Assembly: GCA_934718785.1 (NCBI GenBank)
Contig: CAKVAF010000009.1
Span: forward strand, 14,078-78,077
DNA: 64,000 nt
Source: an uncultured Campylobacter sp.
GTDB taxonomy: Bacteria; Campylobacterota; Campylobacteria; Campylobacterales; Campylobacteraceae
Direction: 5' to 3'
A program made the translations under genes and the position numbers. Positions 54,679-63,933 of the stretch are shown in pieces. Each line of letters opens with the position of its first letter. Position 1 is the first letter of the stretch. Below the pieces are notes generated by a model that worked only from the letters and a program-made list of their open reading frames with translations, ran no database searches and was not told where the DNA came from.

Positions 54679-55266
54679 ATGCTTCCTAAATGGGATAATT
54701 CTTATAGTGTCAATAATGCAAAAATCGATCAAGAGCATAAAAAACTTTTCGAACTTGCCGCTGAAGTAGAAAAAATTTGGGACAGACCCGTCAAAACAGG
54801 CGATGTTAAAAGCTTATTGGCTGAGTTTTTTAACTATATGAAAGAGCATTTTCACAACGAAGAAGAATATATGCAAACTATCGGTTTTCCTGAGCTTAGC
54901 GAGCATAAAAAAATCCATAAAGAAATTATACAAACGATGATTGACTTGATCAAAGGCATAAAAACAACGAATGATTTAAAAGAAAAACTTTATCTCATCG
55001 TCAAAAAATGGCTTTTAGAGCATATTTTATATGAAGATATGAAAGTGGCAAAATGGAGAAAAGAAGCCCTTTCAAATGATGAGGGCAGCGGACTAGAGTT
55101 TGAAGAATATGAAGAAGGCGAAGAAAATAAAATCTATCTTTATATCTGCGGCTGCGAAAAAAAGGTGCATGATGTGCCTTATGGCGTGCATAAAAAAATT
55201 CAAGAAGGCGCAAAATTTCGCTGCAAATCTTGCAAGCAGGACATCAAATTTTTCAAAACAACTTAA
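54679..55266 (+). CDS. haemerythrin-domain protein with C-terminal Cys-rich ribbon
   Basis: The 195-residue protein begins with a bacterial haemerythrin. The diiron ligands are in 'IDQEHKKLFEL', 'EHFHNEEEYM', 'HKKIHKEII' and 'EHILYEDMKVAKW'. After an acidic linker (EEYEEGEENK) comes a short domain with four cysteines (ICGCEKK...RCKSCKQ), fit for zinc. Haemerythrins bind oxygen or guard iron-sulfur enzymes; the ribbon may add protein or nucleic acid binding. AGGA precedes the ATG. Confidence 0.88.
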   Translation: MLPKWDNSYSVNNAKIDQEHKKLFELAAEVEKIWDRPVKTGDVKSLLAEFFNYMKEHFHNEEEYMQTIGFPELSEHKKIHKEIIQTMIDLIKGIKTTNDLKEKLYLIVKKWLLEHILYEDMKVAKWRKEALSNDEGSGLEFEEYEEGEENKIYLYICGCEKKVHDVPYGVHKKIQEGAKFRCKSCKQDIKFFKTT

Positions 55267-55275
55267 AGGATTTCA

Positions 55276-55521
55276 ATGAAAAAAGCAAAATTATCATCTT
55301 GTTATTTTAGATTAAGCGCGGATTTAAAAAAGCGACTTGATGAGCTGAGTAAAAGCTCGAAAAAACCAAAATCTCACATTATTATCGAAGCCTTGGAAAG
55401 CTATTTGAGCGAGGGTGAGGACTTTTCTTTTGCAATTGAAGCTTTAGAAGAGCTTAAAGATGGAGACTTTAAAAAAGCCGGCAAGAAAATTGACAAGGTG
55501 GTTAAGAAGCTAAAGAGCTGA
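55276..55521 (+). CDS. ribbon-helix-helix protein (antitoxin-like)
   Basis: The 81-residue protein has 'FRLSADLKKRLDELSKSSKKPKSHIIIEALESYL', a ribbon-helix-helix of the CopG/RelB type, and a helical tail 'AIEALEELKDGDFKKAGKK' of the kind that binds a toxin. It follows the haemerythrin by nine bases. No toxin gene is found after it (55522-55709 is empty). It may act alone as a repressor or be an orphan antitoxin. Confidence 0.75.
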   Translation: MKKAKLSSCYFRLSADLKKRLDELSKSSKKPKSHIIIEALESYLSEGEDFSFAIEALEELKDGDFKKAGKKIDKVVKKLKS

Positions 55522-55709
55522 GTTTTGTTGTAATAATTTAAAATTAATCCAAATTTAAGAGCTTGGCTTATTTTATTTGCTGTGTTGCCTATTTTAAATA
55601 ATTTGAATTTATAGATGTATTAATATTTGTGAAATTGTATCTTTTAAAAAATAGAATAATTTTAATCTTCGCTCATCATTTTCTAATCTAGCAGTTAAAT
55701 TTTTTCAAT

Positions 55710-56477
55710 TCACTTTGCGTTTGATGAATATACCTTGAGATTAAAATCAATTTTAATGTGTTGATTTTGAGCTTGTAAATTTATAGGCAAATTGATTTTA
55801 AGGATATTTTGATAATTTTTGAGCGTGTCAATGAAAGCGTAGAAATTTTTTGGATCGTTTAAAGTGGCAGAAATTTGATATTTGCTTAGCAAATAAGGCT
55901 CATTTTGCGCGATATTATTTTTTGCGTTATTGCTTGTAAAAGTGCTATTTGTGGTATTTTCATCTATAAAATTATCATTTTGCGCGTTATTTGAAAGATT
56001 GATATTTTCAATAAAATTCTCATTATTATTCGCGCCGCTGTTTTTAAGGCTATTTTCAAGGCTATTATTTTTAGTATCACTTGCTAAGTCATTTTTAGCA
56101 CCTTGTAATACGCCTTTAAAAGTCTTTATCGCGTTTAAATCCGCCTTTAAAGGATAAATTTTTTCAAGTTTCACATCATCAAAAAACTGCTTCAAAAAGG
56201 CGCTTAAATCCGCTTCCTTAAAGCCTGCGTCAAAATGCGCGAAAATTTGCTTATTATCATTTTGAAGCTTTGAAAGCCTTTGCTCGCTTTGATTGAATTT
56301 ATGCGCTACATTGCGTGTGATAGTGTTTTGCGAGCTGAGCCTTAAATTTGTATTTTGATAAGCCTTGAGAGTGGGGATGATGAAAATGAGGATTAAAAAA
56401 GCACAAAAAAGCACAAAACCAAGGCTGCAATAAAGCATTTTGTTTAAATTTAAATCGCCAAAAATTTTATTTTTCAT
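55710..56477 (-). CDS. PilO-like membrane protein
   Basis: The 255-residue protein has one N-terminal membrane helix (about 15-38), a coiled coil (about 45-75) and a periplasmic domain. A long Asn/Ser-rich insert (about 130-195) is unusual. The layout and its place after a PilN-like gene suggest the PilO member of a pseudopilus assembly platform. The link to the competence (Cts) DNA-uptake machine is inferred. Its start overlaps the previous stop by four bases. Confidence 0.6.
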   Translation of the reverse strand: MKNKIFGDLNLNKMLYCSLGFVLFCAFLILIFIIPTLKAYQNTNLRLSSQNTITRNVAHKFNQSEQRLSKLQNDNKQIFAHFDAGFKEADLSAFLKQFFDDVKLEKIYPLKADLNAIKTFKGVLQGAKNDLASDTKNNSLENSLKNSGANNNENFIENINLSNNAQNDNFIDENTTNSTFTSNNAKNNIAQNEPYLLSKYQISATLNDPKNFYAFIDTLKNYQNILKINLPINLQAQNQHIKIDFNLKVYSSNAK

Positions 56478-56995
56478 TGTTTGTTCTCGTTGATGATTTG
56501 ATTGATATTGACAAACCTAAACCAGCCATTTTCCAAAGGATAAAAGCTTACATTGCTCTCATCAAAAATGCTTTTTAAAGGCGTTTGAACGAGCAAAATA
56601 AAAGCTTCTTTTGTAGGCGTGATACCGCGCAACTCTAAAAGATCTTTATCCATTAACAAAGCTTCAAGCTTAATAGAGCCCGAGTTGATGACAAAATCAA
56701 AGATATTTTTAATGATGAGCTTGATTTTTTCATTATCATCTTCAAGCTTTAAAGCTAAAGCTAGGCGCGTGCTTAAAAGCTCATACGCTGCATCATTTTG
56801 CTCGCTCTGCCTTGTCATTGAAGCAGCGTCTTTTTTGCTTCGCTCAAGTGCAGCACTAGCAAACAAATAAGAGCTTAAAATATACATATAAAGCCCTAAA
56901 ATAATAGCGCCAGCAAAAAGATAAAAGCCTGTCCAAATGCGAGCAAAAAGGCTTAAAGCAGGCTTTATCTTAGGCTTTGTGAAGCTAAAAGTCAT
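56474..56995 (-). CDS. PilN-like membrane protein
   Basis: The 173-residue protein has a short cytoplasmic start (FSFTKPKIKPALSLF), one membrane helix (about 22-45), a coiled coil and a small periplasmic domain. That is the PilN/GspL-C-like pattern. It overlaps the gene before and after by four bases, so three proteins are made in step. Confidence 0.6.
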   Translation of the reverse strand: MTFSFTKPKIKPALSLFARIWTGFYLFAGAIILGLYMYILSSYLFASAALERSKKDAASMTRQSEQNDAAYELLSTRLALALKLEDDNEKIKLIIKNIFDFVINSGSIKLEALLMDKDLLELRGITPTKEAFILLVQTPLKSIFDESNVSFYPLENGWFRFVNINQIINENKQ

Positions 56996-57924
56996 ATTTT
57001 AAGCTCCTTTCTCATCAAGTCATTCATCAAATCAAGGCTGTCAATGCTGATGAGCTTAGGCTTGAGATAAATTTCACCTTCGATATAATCAAGCGCAGTT
57101 TGACTCATATTCTCATCATCAAAAATCAGCATTTCATCGATGAAGCTGCCTTTATAAAGCTCGTTGTTGTAAAATTCATTCACCGCCTTAAATACAAAGG
57201 CATTCATTTGCATATCGTTACCAAAATTACTCAAATCATCGTTATTTTCAGAATATTTAATATCATCTAGTTTTTCATTCAGCATTTTATCAAGCGCGTT
57301 TAAGTCAATATCTTTAGAATTTAAATCACTGGGCGCGTCTTCTTCGTCTTTGTCACTCAGCTTGGCTTGAAATTCGTTATCTTCAGGAGCTAGATCAAAA
57401 AAGCTGCCAAAAAGAATTTCTTTGCCCCTTACTATCATCACAGCTATAAGGCTTGAATGCCTATAAACACAAAGGCTGATTTTATCTGCGCTCAAATTTT
57501 GCTTGCTGGCTAAAAAATATAAAAGCGCTAAAGGAGAATATGTAAAATCAAGCCCGCCAAAGTCTTCAAAGTCCTTGCAAAGCGCGTCTAAATAATTGCT
57601 TGCAATAAAAAGCTCTGCGTTATTTATGGATAAAAGCTTGACATTTTTTACATTCACGCCAAATTTTTCAAGCTCTTTGACATTTAAAGTCGGTACAAGT
57701 CCTTGTGCAAGGCAAGTGCAAAGACACGATGTATAAGAAATTTGATAATCTTTGCTTAAGGATTTGATATATTCAAAAGCCTTAGTTCTATCTTCGAAGC
57801 TCTTTTCAAAGGTATTTACAAGCTTGTGATTTTTAATGGAATGTGCTCTAATGCTTATTTGCTTTTTATCAATAATCACGCAAATTAAAAGCTGCAGCAT
57901 AAACTGCCTTATAGAAAAATTCAT
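56992..57924 (-). CDS. PilM-like cytoplasmic protein
   Basis: I start at ATG 57924 with GAGG six bases upstream, giving 310 residues. 'ALLYFLASKQNLSADKISLCVYRHSSLIAVMIVRGKEILFGSFFDLAP' looks like an actin/PilM-type fold with its 'vdig...t.i.v..g....' strand pattern, though no clear ATP motif is visible. A helical acidic region (about 190-235) follows. With the two next genes it forms a PilM-N-O-like set. Confidence 0.55.
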   Translation of the reverse strand: MNFSIRQFMLQLLICVIIDKKQISIRAHSIKNHKLVNTFEKSFEDRTKAFEYIKSLSKDYQISYTSCLCTCLAQGLVPTLNVKELEKFGVNVKNVKLLSINNAELFIASNYLDALCKDFEDFGGLDFTYSPLALLYFLASKQNLSADKISLCVYRHSSLIAVMIVRGKEILFGSFFDLAPEDNEFQAKLSDKDEEDAPSDLNSKDIDLNALDKMLNEKLDDIKYSENNDDLSNFGNDMQMNAFVFKAVNEFYNNELYKGSFIDEMLIFDDENMSQTALDYIEGEIYLKPKLISIDSLDLMNDLMRKELKI

Positions 57925-57934
57925 TTTCACCTCA

Positions 57935-58558
57935 TCAAAAGCTATCTTCTTTTGCAATTTTAGCAAATTTTTCTTGCAAAAATGCTTTTGCCTCATCTTT
58001 TTCTAAATTTTGTATATCAAAAGGCTCACTAAGACTATAAACAATGTGGCTAAAGGGCTTGGGTAAAATCATTTCATCCCAGCTTTTAAACTGCCAAAAG
58101 CGGCTCGCTTCGTAATTTATGATGCGAATTTTTACTTTCATTTTTTGAGCGATGATGATGGCTCCGTCTTTAATGCTGAGCTTTGGACCCCTTGGACCAT
58201 CAGGAGTAATCACTACATAATTTTTTTCTAAAAGCACATTAAAAGCTTCTTTAAGTGCTGTTTGTGCGCCCTTTGAACTGCTGCCCCTAATGGTATTTAT
58301 ACCAAAAAATTTGATATTTCTAGCGATAAACTCTCCATCTTTATGCCTTGAAATCATCACAAAAGCCTTTTTATCTTTAGGATAAAAATGCCTGAAAATA
58401 AAGGGCATCAAGGCTAAACGGCTGTGCCAAAATAAGATCACGCAAGGATTTAAATCATCCAAAACCCCTTTAAAGCTTTTTTTACAGCTTAAATACAAAA
58501 GCCATTGAAGCAAAAAAATCAAAAAAGGTAGTAGTGTGAATTTAAACCACTTCCCCAT
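57935..58558 (-). CDS. DUF374-family lysophospholipid acyltransferase-like protein
   Basis: The 207-residue membrane-anchored protein (helix about 8-24) has '[13 protein letters not shown]', '[30 protein letters not shown]' and '[20 protein letters not shown]', the DUF374/LpxL-like acyltransferase pattern. It would acylate a lipid A or lipid intermediate. It begins inside the last 17 bases of miaB. Confidence 0.8.
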   Translation of the reverse strand: MGKWFKFTLLPFLIFLLQWLLYLSCKKSFKGVLDDLNPCVILFWHSRLALMPFIFRHFYPKDKKAFVMISRHKDGEFIARNIKFFGINTIRGSSSKGAQTALKEAFNVLLEKNYVVITPDGPRGPKLSIKDGAIIIAQKMKVKIRIINYEASRFWQFKSWDEMILPKPFSHIVYSLSEPFDIQNLEKDEAKAFLQEKFAKIAKEDSF

Positions 58559-59840
58559 AAAGCACCATTCTTTTAGGATTTGTGATTTTAACCCTTTTAA
58601 TCTTGCCTAAAAGCTCCTCACTCCCTTGAGTTTGCACTAAAAAATTTGTATTGCTACGCCCTGCGACTGCATTTCCGGCGCGAAGTTCTTCAAAAAGCAC
58701 TTCAAATTCCACATTTTTTTTCTCAGCCACGATTTCATCTAAAATTTCAGCGTGGCGACTTTGCAAATGCGTGAGCCTTCTTGAAGCCACACTAGGCTCA
58801 ATTTGCCCGCTCATTGAAGCTGCTGCAGTTAGGGGGCGCTTGGAGTATTTAAAGGAAAAAATTTGCTCAAAACGCACTTTTTCAATCACATCCATAGTCT
58901 CTTCAAAGTCTTTTTCGCTCTCATTTGGAAAAGCAACGATAATGTCGGTTGAAATGCTAGCCTGCGGGCAAAGTTCTTTAAGCTTAAAGGCGCGGTTTAA
59001 ATACCACTCTTTAGTGTAGCCTCTTTTCATCAGCTTTAAAATCTCATTTGAGCCACTTTGTAAGGGCATGTGCATGGCTTTGCAAATTTTATCATTGCTT
59101 GCAAAAACTTTAAGAAATTTATCATCCATATGCAAAGGATGAGGGCTTGTAAAACGAAGTCTTTCAAGTCCATCAATTTCACTCAGTCTTTCTAATAAGT
59201 CCGCAAAGTCCATTTTATCATGTGCGTTTGAAAAGCGCTTGCCATAATTATTCACATTTTGCCCGAGCAAAAAGATCTCTTTCACACCCCTTTGGGCCGC
59301 CTTTTTAGCTTCATTATAAATAATTCTAAAAGGTATAGAAACCTCATCGCCTCTAGTGTGTGGCACGATGCAATAGGTGCAAGCCTTATCACAACCTATG
59401 GAAATATTGATAAAAGTTTTATAAGGGCTACTTCTAAAGTCCTCAAAATCAAACTCGCTCTCATCATAAGCGATATCCACACCCAGAAATTTAGGCGTAT
59501 TCACAGCCTGCGTGATTTTAGATATATTTCTAGCGCCTAAAACAAAATCCACGCTTGGAGCGCGTTTAAAAATTTCTTTTCCCAAATGTGAAGCCGTGCA
59601 GCCGCAAACGCCAATTTTAGCGCCCTTTTTCTTTACCTTTTCAAAGCCGCCCACTTCGGAAAAAAGCTTATGCACGGGCTTTTCGCGCACCGAGCAGGTG
59701 TTGATTAAAATCAAATCGGCTTCTTTAATATCCTGCGTTAAAGAATAATTTTCTTTCTTTGAAAGCTCGGCGATGATATGCTCGCTGTCTCTTACATTCA
59801 TCGCGCAGCCTAAGGTCTGTATAAAGAGCTTTTTACTCAA
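58542..59840 (-). CDS. miaB: tRNA-2-methylthio-N6-isopentenyladenosine synthase MiaB
   Basis: This 432-residue radical SAM methylthiotransferase modifies adenosine 37 of tRNAs reading U-starting codons. The N-terminal cluster uses Cys12, Cys49 and a Cys in 'VCGCTASH'. The radical SAM cluster is 'CDKACTYC' (150-157), and a TRAM domain ends the protein. The start is TTG overlapping the stop of the gene before (TTGA). Confidence 0.93.
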   Translation of the reverse strand: MSKKLFIQTLGCAMNVRDSEHIIAELSKKENYSLTQDIKEADLILINTCSVREKPVHKLFSEVGGFEKVKKKGAKIGVCGCTASHLGKEIFKRAPSVDFVLGARNISKITQAVNTPKFLGVDIAYDESEFDFEDFRSSPYKTFINISIGCDKACTYCIVPHTRGDEVSIPFRIIYNEAKKAAQRGVKEIFLLGQNVNNYGKRFSNAHDKMDFADLLERLSEIDGLERLRFTSPHPLHMDDKFLKVFASNDKICKAMHMPLQSGSNEILKLMKRGYTKEWYLNRAFKLKELCPQASISTDIIVAFPNESEKDFEETMDVIEKVRFEQIFSFKYSKRPLTAAASMSGQIEPSVASRRLTHLQSRHAEILDEIVAEKKNVEFEVLFEELRAGNAVAGRSNTNFLVQTQGSEELLGKIKRVKITNPKRMVLYGEVV

Positions 59841-60076
59841 AGTATATGCACCTCATACATAAAATCATCATCATCAAGCCCGTATTTAACGACTCTGTGA
59901 TAAATGCTAATGCCCTTTTTTTCAAAATGTTTGACAAGATTTAGCAAATCTTTGTGCGAATTTTCTTTATCAAAATAAAAGAAATTCTGCCCTTCCTTAA
60001 GTGCTTCCTCAACCTTTTCTAAAGTCGTTGTTTTGGGTTTTTCATTCGGTAAAGCCCTTGCGATTTTTAAGTCCAT
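59837..60076 (-). CDS. HP0268-family protein (small nuclease)
   Basis: The 79-residue protein ends '[20 protein letters not shown]' and contains '[24 protein letters not shown]', the pattern of H. pylori HP0268, reported as a nicking endonuclease. It is found only in epsilonproteobacteria as far as I know. It is read just ahead of miaB, overlapping it by four bases. Confidence 0.8.
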   Translation of the reverse strand: MDLKIARALPNEKPKTTTLEKVEEALKEGQNFFYFDKENSHKDLLNLVKHFEKKGISIYHRVVKYGLDDDDFMYEVHIL

Positions 60077-60207
60077 TTTGCTTCCTTATTATTTACGAAT
60101 TTGTAATTTTAGCAAATTTTACTTTTAATTAAACTTATTTATTATACAATTTTAATCTACAAATTTTCTTTCATTAGAAAAAATTCACAAAAAAGGTAGC
60201 TTCAAGT

Positions 60208-61347
60208 ATGGAAAAAATCACGGATATCATAGAATCAATTGCCAATGAAAAGGGACTTGATTTAAATGAAGTGAAAGAAAGAGTCAAACTTGCTTTAATC
60301 AACACCGCAAAGCGCGTTTATGGCGAGCAGTATGAGTTTTTTATCGAGCCAAAAACACTTAATCTTTTTCAAAAAATTCAAGTTGTGGCTGATGATGATG
60401 AGAGATTAAAAGAAAATCCAGAAAGCTTCATAGCCTTAAGCAAGGCAAGAACTGAAGCTAGCGATATAGAAATAGGAGATGAACTCACTTATGAATGTAG
60501 CCTTGAAAATTTAGGAAGAACAGCTGTAAATACGCTTCACAAGGAGCTTGAATATCACATTCAAAAGCTTTTAGAAGATACTGTGCTTAAAAAATATCAA
60601 GAAAAGCTTAATAAAATAGTCTTTGGCTCTGTAGTGCGCGTGGATAGTGAGGAAAATACTTTCGTAGAAATTGATGAAATTCGCGCTTTTTTGCCGCGTA
60701 AAAACCGCATTAAAGGCGAGAAATTTAAGGTAGGCGATGTGCTAAAAGCTGTGATTCGCCGTGTATTTACCGATAAAAATGGCATTAGAATGGAGCTTAG
60801 TCGTACTAGTCCTAAATTTTTAGAAGCACTTTTAGAAGCTGAAGTGCCTGAGATAAAAGATGAAATGATTAAAGTCGTAGCGGCTGCAAGGATTCCTGGC
60901 GAGCGCGCTAAGGTGCTTTTAAAAAGTGAGCGCGCAAATGTCGATGCAGTGGGTGCAACCGTGGGTCAAAAAGGCGTTAGAATTAACGCTGTGAGTAAAG
61001 AACTTCACAATGAAAATATAGACTGCATAGAATTTAGCGATGAAAGCGCCATTTTAATAGCGCGCTCACTTGCTCCAGCCATCATCAGCTCGGTAAAAAC
61101 TGAAGTAATCAAAGAAGTTGTGGAGGGCGAAGAAGTAGAGATTAAAAAGGCTTTTGTGAGCCTAAATAGCGAGCAAAAAAGCAAAGCCATAGGCAAAAAT
61201 GGTATTAATATCCGCCTAGCTTCTATGCTTACAGGCTTTCAAATCGAGCTTATAGAGCTTGGAGCAAAAATAAAAGAAGAAAAAAAAGAAGAAAAAAATA
61301 ACGAAGAAGCACTCAAAAATCTTGAAAATTTATTCAAAAATGTGTGA
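60208..61347 (+). CDS. nusA: transcription termination/antitermination factor NusA
   Basis: The 379-residue protein has the N-terminal RNA polymerase domain, an S1 domain ('GSVVRVDSEENTFVEIDEIRAFLPRKNR') and two KH domains ('IPGERAKVLLKSERANVDAVGATVGQKGVRINAV', 'AIGKNGINIRLASMLTG'). A Lys/Glu-rich tail (EEKKEEKNNEE) follows. It pauses and antiterminates RNA polymerase. It is divergent from the HP0268-miaB run. Confidence 0.95.
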   Translation: MEKITDIIESIANEKGLDLNEVKERVKLALINTAKRVYGEQYEFFIEPKTLNLFQKIQVVADDDERLKENPESFIALSKARTEASDIEIGDELTYECSLENLGRTAVNTLHKELEYHIQKLLEDTVLKKYQEKLNKIVFGSVVRVDSEENTFVEIDEIRAFLPRKNRIKGEKFKVGDVLKAVIRRVFTDKNGIRMELSRTSPKFLEALLEAEVPEIKDEMIKVVAAARIPGERAKVLLKSERANVDAVGATVGQKGVRINAVSKELHNENIDCIEFSDESAILIARSLAPAIISSVKTEVIKEVVEGEEVEIKKAFVSLNSEQKSKAIGKNGINIRLASMLTGFQIELIELGAKIKEEKKEEKNNEEALKNLENLFKNV

Positions 61348-61406
61348 GCGCATTTGTTTTTTAAAATTTGAAGAGATTAAAATTTAAAAAAATTCAAATC
61401 AATCTT

Positions 61407-62120
61407 TTAATTTCTTATCACTAAAAGCTTCATCGATGAATTGATCTCATCGTTAATAAAGTCCTGATTTATCAAGCTTTCAAGCTCTTTTTCATTAAAA
61501 GGAATTTGAGCCATTTTTAAATGCCACGAAGCATTTTCTAATGCTTCTTTGCGGCTTCTTTTGACTATTCTCGTTTCTTTAAAAATTTTTTTATGAAATT
61601 TGATATTTTTTTGGTTTAAAAAATCTTCTAAATCCAGCGAGTTTTTAGGTTCTTTTGTGATATTTAAGCCCTTTAAAATAAAATCTATAAGTGAGCTTTG
61701 GCGCTTTTTCGCCCAATTAAGATAAATTTTATCTTTAGCTAAGCTTAAAAAGGCTTCATAGTCGTTAAAGTCTGCTAAACTCGCTGACATACTTAAAAAA
61801 GCAAGGTCAAATTGATTTTGCGTAAAATTTTGGGCAAAGTCTTTGAAACTTGAATGAATGATATTGATATTTTTTGCATTTTGGCTGTCTTTTTGTAAAA
61901 TTTCAAGCATAGCTTTGGAGCTGTCAAGAGCGCTTAAATGGCGGGCTTTTTTTGCTAAATGAATGCTCCAAACTCCTGTGCCACAGCCTATATCAAGGAT
62001 AGATTTATCTTTAAAGTCTATATTTAAGCGAGCAAGCTCTTTAAAAACTTCTTTTTGCAAGGTGTTTAAATTAGGGCTAAAACGCGCGTAATTTTTAGCC
62101 TTTTCATCCCATAAATTCAT
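61407..62120 (-). CDS. S-adenosylmethionine-dependent methyltransferase
   Basis: The 237-residue class I methyltransferase has 'ILDIGCGTGVWSIHLA' (41-56) and 'SALDSSKAMLEIL'. The C-terminal 'KRSRKEALENASWHLKMAQIP' may bind the substrate. The substrate cannot be read from sequence. AGGA precedes the ATG, and it is divergent from the mop gene. Confidence 0.8.
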   Translation of the reverse strand: MNLWDEKAKNYARFSPNLNTLQKEVFKELARLNIDFKDKSILDIGCGTGVWSIHLAKKARHLSALDSSKAMLEILQKDSQNAKNINIIHSSFKDFAQNFTQNQFDLAFLSMSASLADFNDYEAFLSLAKDKIYLNWAKKRQSSLIDFILKGLNITKEPKNSLDLEDFLNQKNIKFHKKIFKETRIVKRSRKEALENASWHLKMAQIPFNEKELESLINQDFINDEINSSMKLLVIRN

Positions 62121-62161
62121 TACAAATCCTAAATTTTAAGCAAATTTAAACATAAAAATGT

Positions 62162-62167
62162 TACAAT
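62162..62167 (+). promoter_or_regulatory. extended -10 promoter of the Mop gene
   Basis: TGTTACAAT gives a TGn-extended -10. Transcription would begin around 62174, leaving a leader of about 19 bases with AAAGGAG before the ATT start codon. Confidence 0.5.
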
Positions 62168-62192
62168 TGATTAAATCTAAAAAGGAGACAAA

Positions 62193-62399
62193 ATTAAAAT
62201 CAGTGCAAGAAATCAGCTCAAAGGCAAAATCATCGAAATTGAGCAAGGTGCGGTCAATGGTATCGTAAAAATCGACATCGGCAATGGCAATATCATCAGT
62301 GCTAGCATTTCAATGGATGCGATCAATGAACTTGGACTTAAAGTGGGCGAAAACGCAACCGCTATCATCAAAGCAAGCTCTGTAATGGTTGGTGTTTAA
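62193..62399 (+). CDS. molybdate-binding Mop-domain protein with an ATT start
   Basis: No ATG, GTG or TTG is available, but AAAGGAG lies five bases before ATT, and from there 68 residues read a complete Mop (molbindin/TOBE) domain: 'KISARNQLKGKIIEIEQGAVNGIVKIDIG' and 'MDAINELGLKVGENATAIIKASSVMVGV'. Homologues start MKISARNQL, so ATT stands exactly where ATG is expected. Mop proteins bind molybdate or tungstate. ATT is a known rare start codon (infC). A single-base error is the alternative. Confidence 0.85.
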   Translation: MKISARNQLKGKIIEIEQGAVNGIVKIDIGNGNIISASISMDAINELGLKVGENATAIIKASSVMVGV

Positions 62400-62439
62400 A
62401 CACGCTTTTATGAATAAATTTAAATTCTAAAGTCAAAAC

Positions 62440-63675
62440 ATGATAGATATCAAACTCATCGAGCATATTTTCAAAGCTGCTTCCATAAGCCGTTGGAATG
62501 ATTATCCAAGAATGGCAAATTTAGTCGAGCTTGATAAACAAGCGCATAAATTTATCATCGCTTATTTCATCGCCAAAATGGAAAAAAATGTCAATATGAG
62601 AGCCATTATTGAAGGTGGGATTTTTGAGTTTTTAAGCCGCGTTGTCGTTACTGACATACGCCCTGATGTCTATCATGAAATCGTGCGACAAAAAAAAGAT
62701 AAGGTCAATGCCTGGGTTTTAAGCAAGATAGAGCCTTTGTGCGAGCATATAGAAAAAGGTGAGTTTTTAACGCGCTTTAAGGCTTATTTAAGCGACAAAG
62801 CTTATGAAAAAGAAAGGCTCATCTTAAAAGCAGCTTCATATTTTGCGACAAAATGGGAATTTAATATCATTTATCAAACTTCATCTTTTTTAAGCGATAT
62901 TGATGAGATTAAGCAAAAAGTGGATGAGGAGCTCGAAGATTACTACGAGCTGATAGGGGCTAGAAAGATTGCTTTAAATCAAAAGGTGGCTAAAATCATC
63001 GATCTAAGCGGACGCCTTCGCTTTCAAAAGCGCTGGGCGCAAACGCCTCGTATCCCAGAAACTGCAGTACTGGGGCATATGCTTGTGGTGGCGATTTTAA
63101 GCTATTTTTACTCGCTTGAGATTAAAGCTTGTGAAAAAAGGCTTGAAAATAACTTCTTTTGCGCTCTATTTCACGATTTACCAGAAAGCTTAACAAGAGA
63201 TATTATAAGCCCTGTAAAATACGGCATTGATGGACTGCATGAGCTCATTGGCGAGTATGAAATGAAGCTTATAAATGAAAAAATCTTGCCTTTTGTCCCC
63301 AGTGATTTTAGGGCTGAGTTTGCCTATATTTTAGGCATTCGCAAAGATAATGAGACTAATAAATTTATAAAAAACGAGTTTGAAAATAGAATTTTTAAAA
63401 ATCAAATTTCAAGTGCTTATAGCGGAAGTTTAGACGCTGTAAATAGCGATGAATACGCAGCTATCGATGGTAAGGCGTTAAAATACTGTGATAAACTTGC
63501 AGCCTTTATTGAAGCAGGACTTTCTATAAGCTATGGGGTGCGCTCAAAAGAGCTTGAAAATGGCTTTTGGGATATGTTTGAATTTTTTAAGGAAAAGCCA
63601 AGCATTAATGGTGTGAATTTTTACAGGCTTTGTGAAGAACTTGTGAAATATTTTAAAATCCAAAAGGTGTGGTGA
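62440..63675 (+). CDS. HD-domain phosphohydrolase
   Basis: The 411-residue protein has an N-terminal helical region and, in its middle, the HD pattern 'ETAVLGHMLVVA' and 'FCALFHDLPESLTRDIISPVKYG'. The close 'DKLAAFIEAGLSI' carries the last Asp. It resembles YfbR/5'-nucleotidase-type HD enzymes fused to an extra domain, and would hydrolyse a nucleotide or phosphomonoester. It follows the mop gene by 40 bases. Confidence 0.78.
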   Translation: MIDIKLIEHIFKAASISRWNDYPRMANLVELDKQAHKFIIAYFIAKMEKNVNMRAIIEGGIFEFLSRVVVTDIRPDVYHEIVRQKKDKVNAWVLSKIEPLCEHIEKGEFLTRFKAYLSDKAYEKERLILKAASYFATKWEFNIIYQTSSFLSDIDEIKQKVDEELEDYYELIGARKIALNQKVAKIIDLSGRLRFQKRWAQTPRIPETAVLGHMLVVAILSYFYSLEIKACEKRLENNFFCALFHDLPESLTRDIISPVKYGIDGLHELIGEYEMKLINEKILPFVPSDFRAEFAYILGIRKDNETNKFIKNEFENRIFKNQISSAYSGSLDAVNSDEYAAIDGKALKYCDKLAAFIEAGLSISYGVRSKELENGFWDMFEFFKEKPSINGVNFYRLCEELVKYFKIQKVW

Positions 63676-63746
63676 TTTAGCACAAATATAGCGCGTTTGA
63701 GTGCGTGATAATTTATTTTCAAATTTTACTCTACTAAAAAACTATA

Positions 63747-63906
63747 GATTGCTTTGCTTCTTGCAATGACTCAGCTATTGTCAATGATAAATTTTAATCA
63801 TTTTACATATGAAATTTAAAGTCCTGTCATTGAAAGATTTGCTTGCAACGCGTGGTAATTCATTCTTTGATTTTGTTATTAATATAAATCAAAGCCCTGC
63901 AATGAC
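63747..63906. repeat. second cluster of GTCATTGC-type repeats
   Basis: Three diverged units lie at 63747-63770, 63825-63862 and 63887-63906 (for example GATTGCTTTGC...TTGCAATGAC, and TGTCATTGAAAG...GTGGTAATTCA). No gene lies between 63676 and 63933. Confidence 0.6.
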
Positions 63907-63933
63907 GCATTTAATCGATTAATTTTTATTTAT

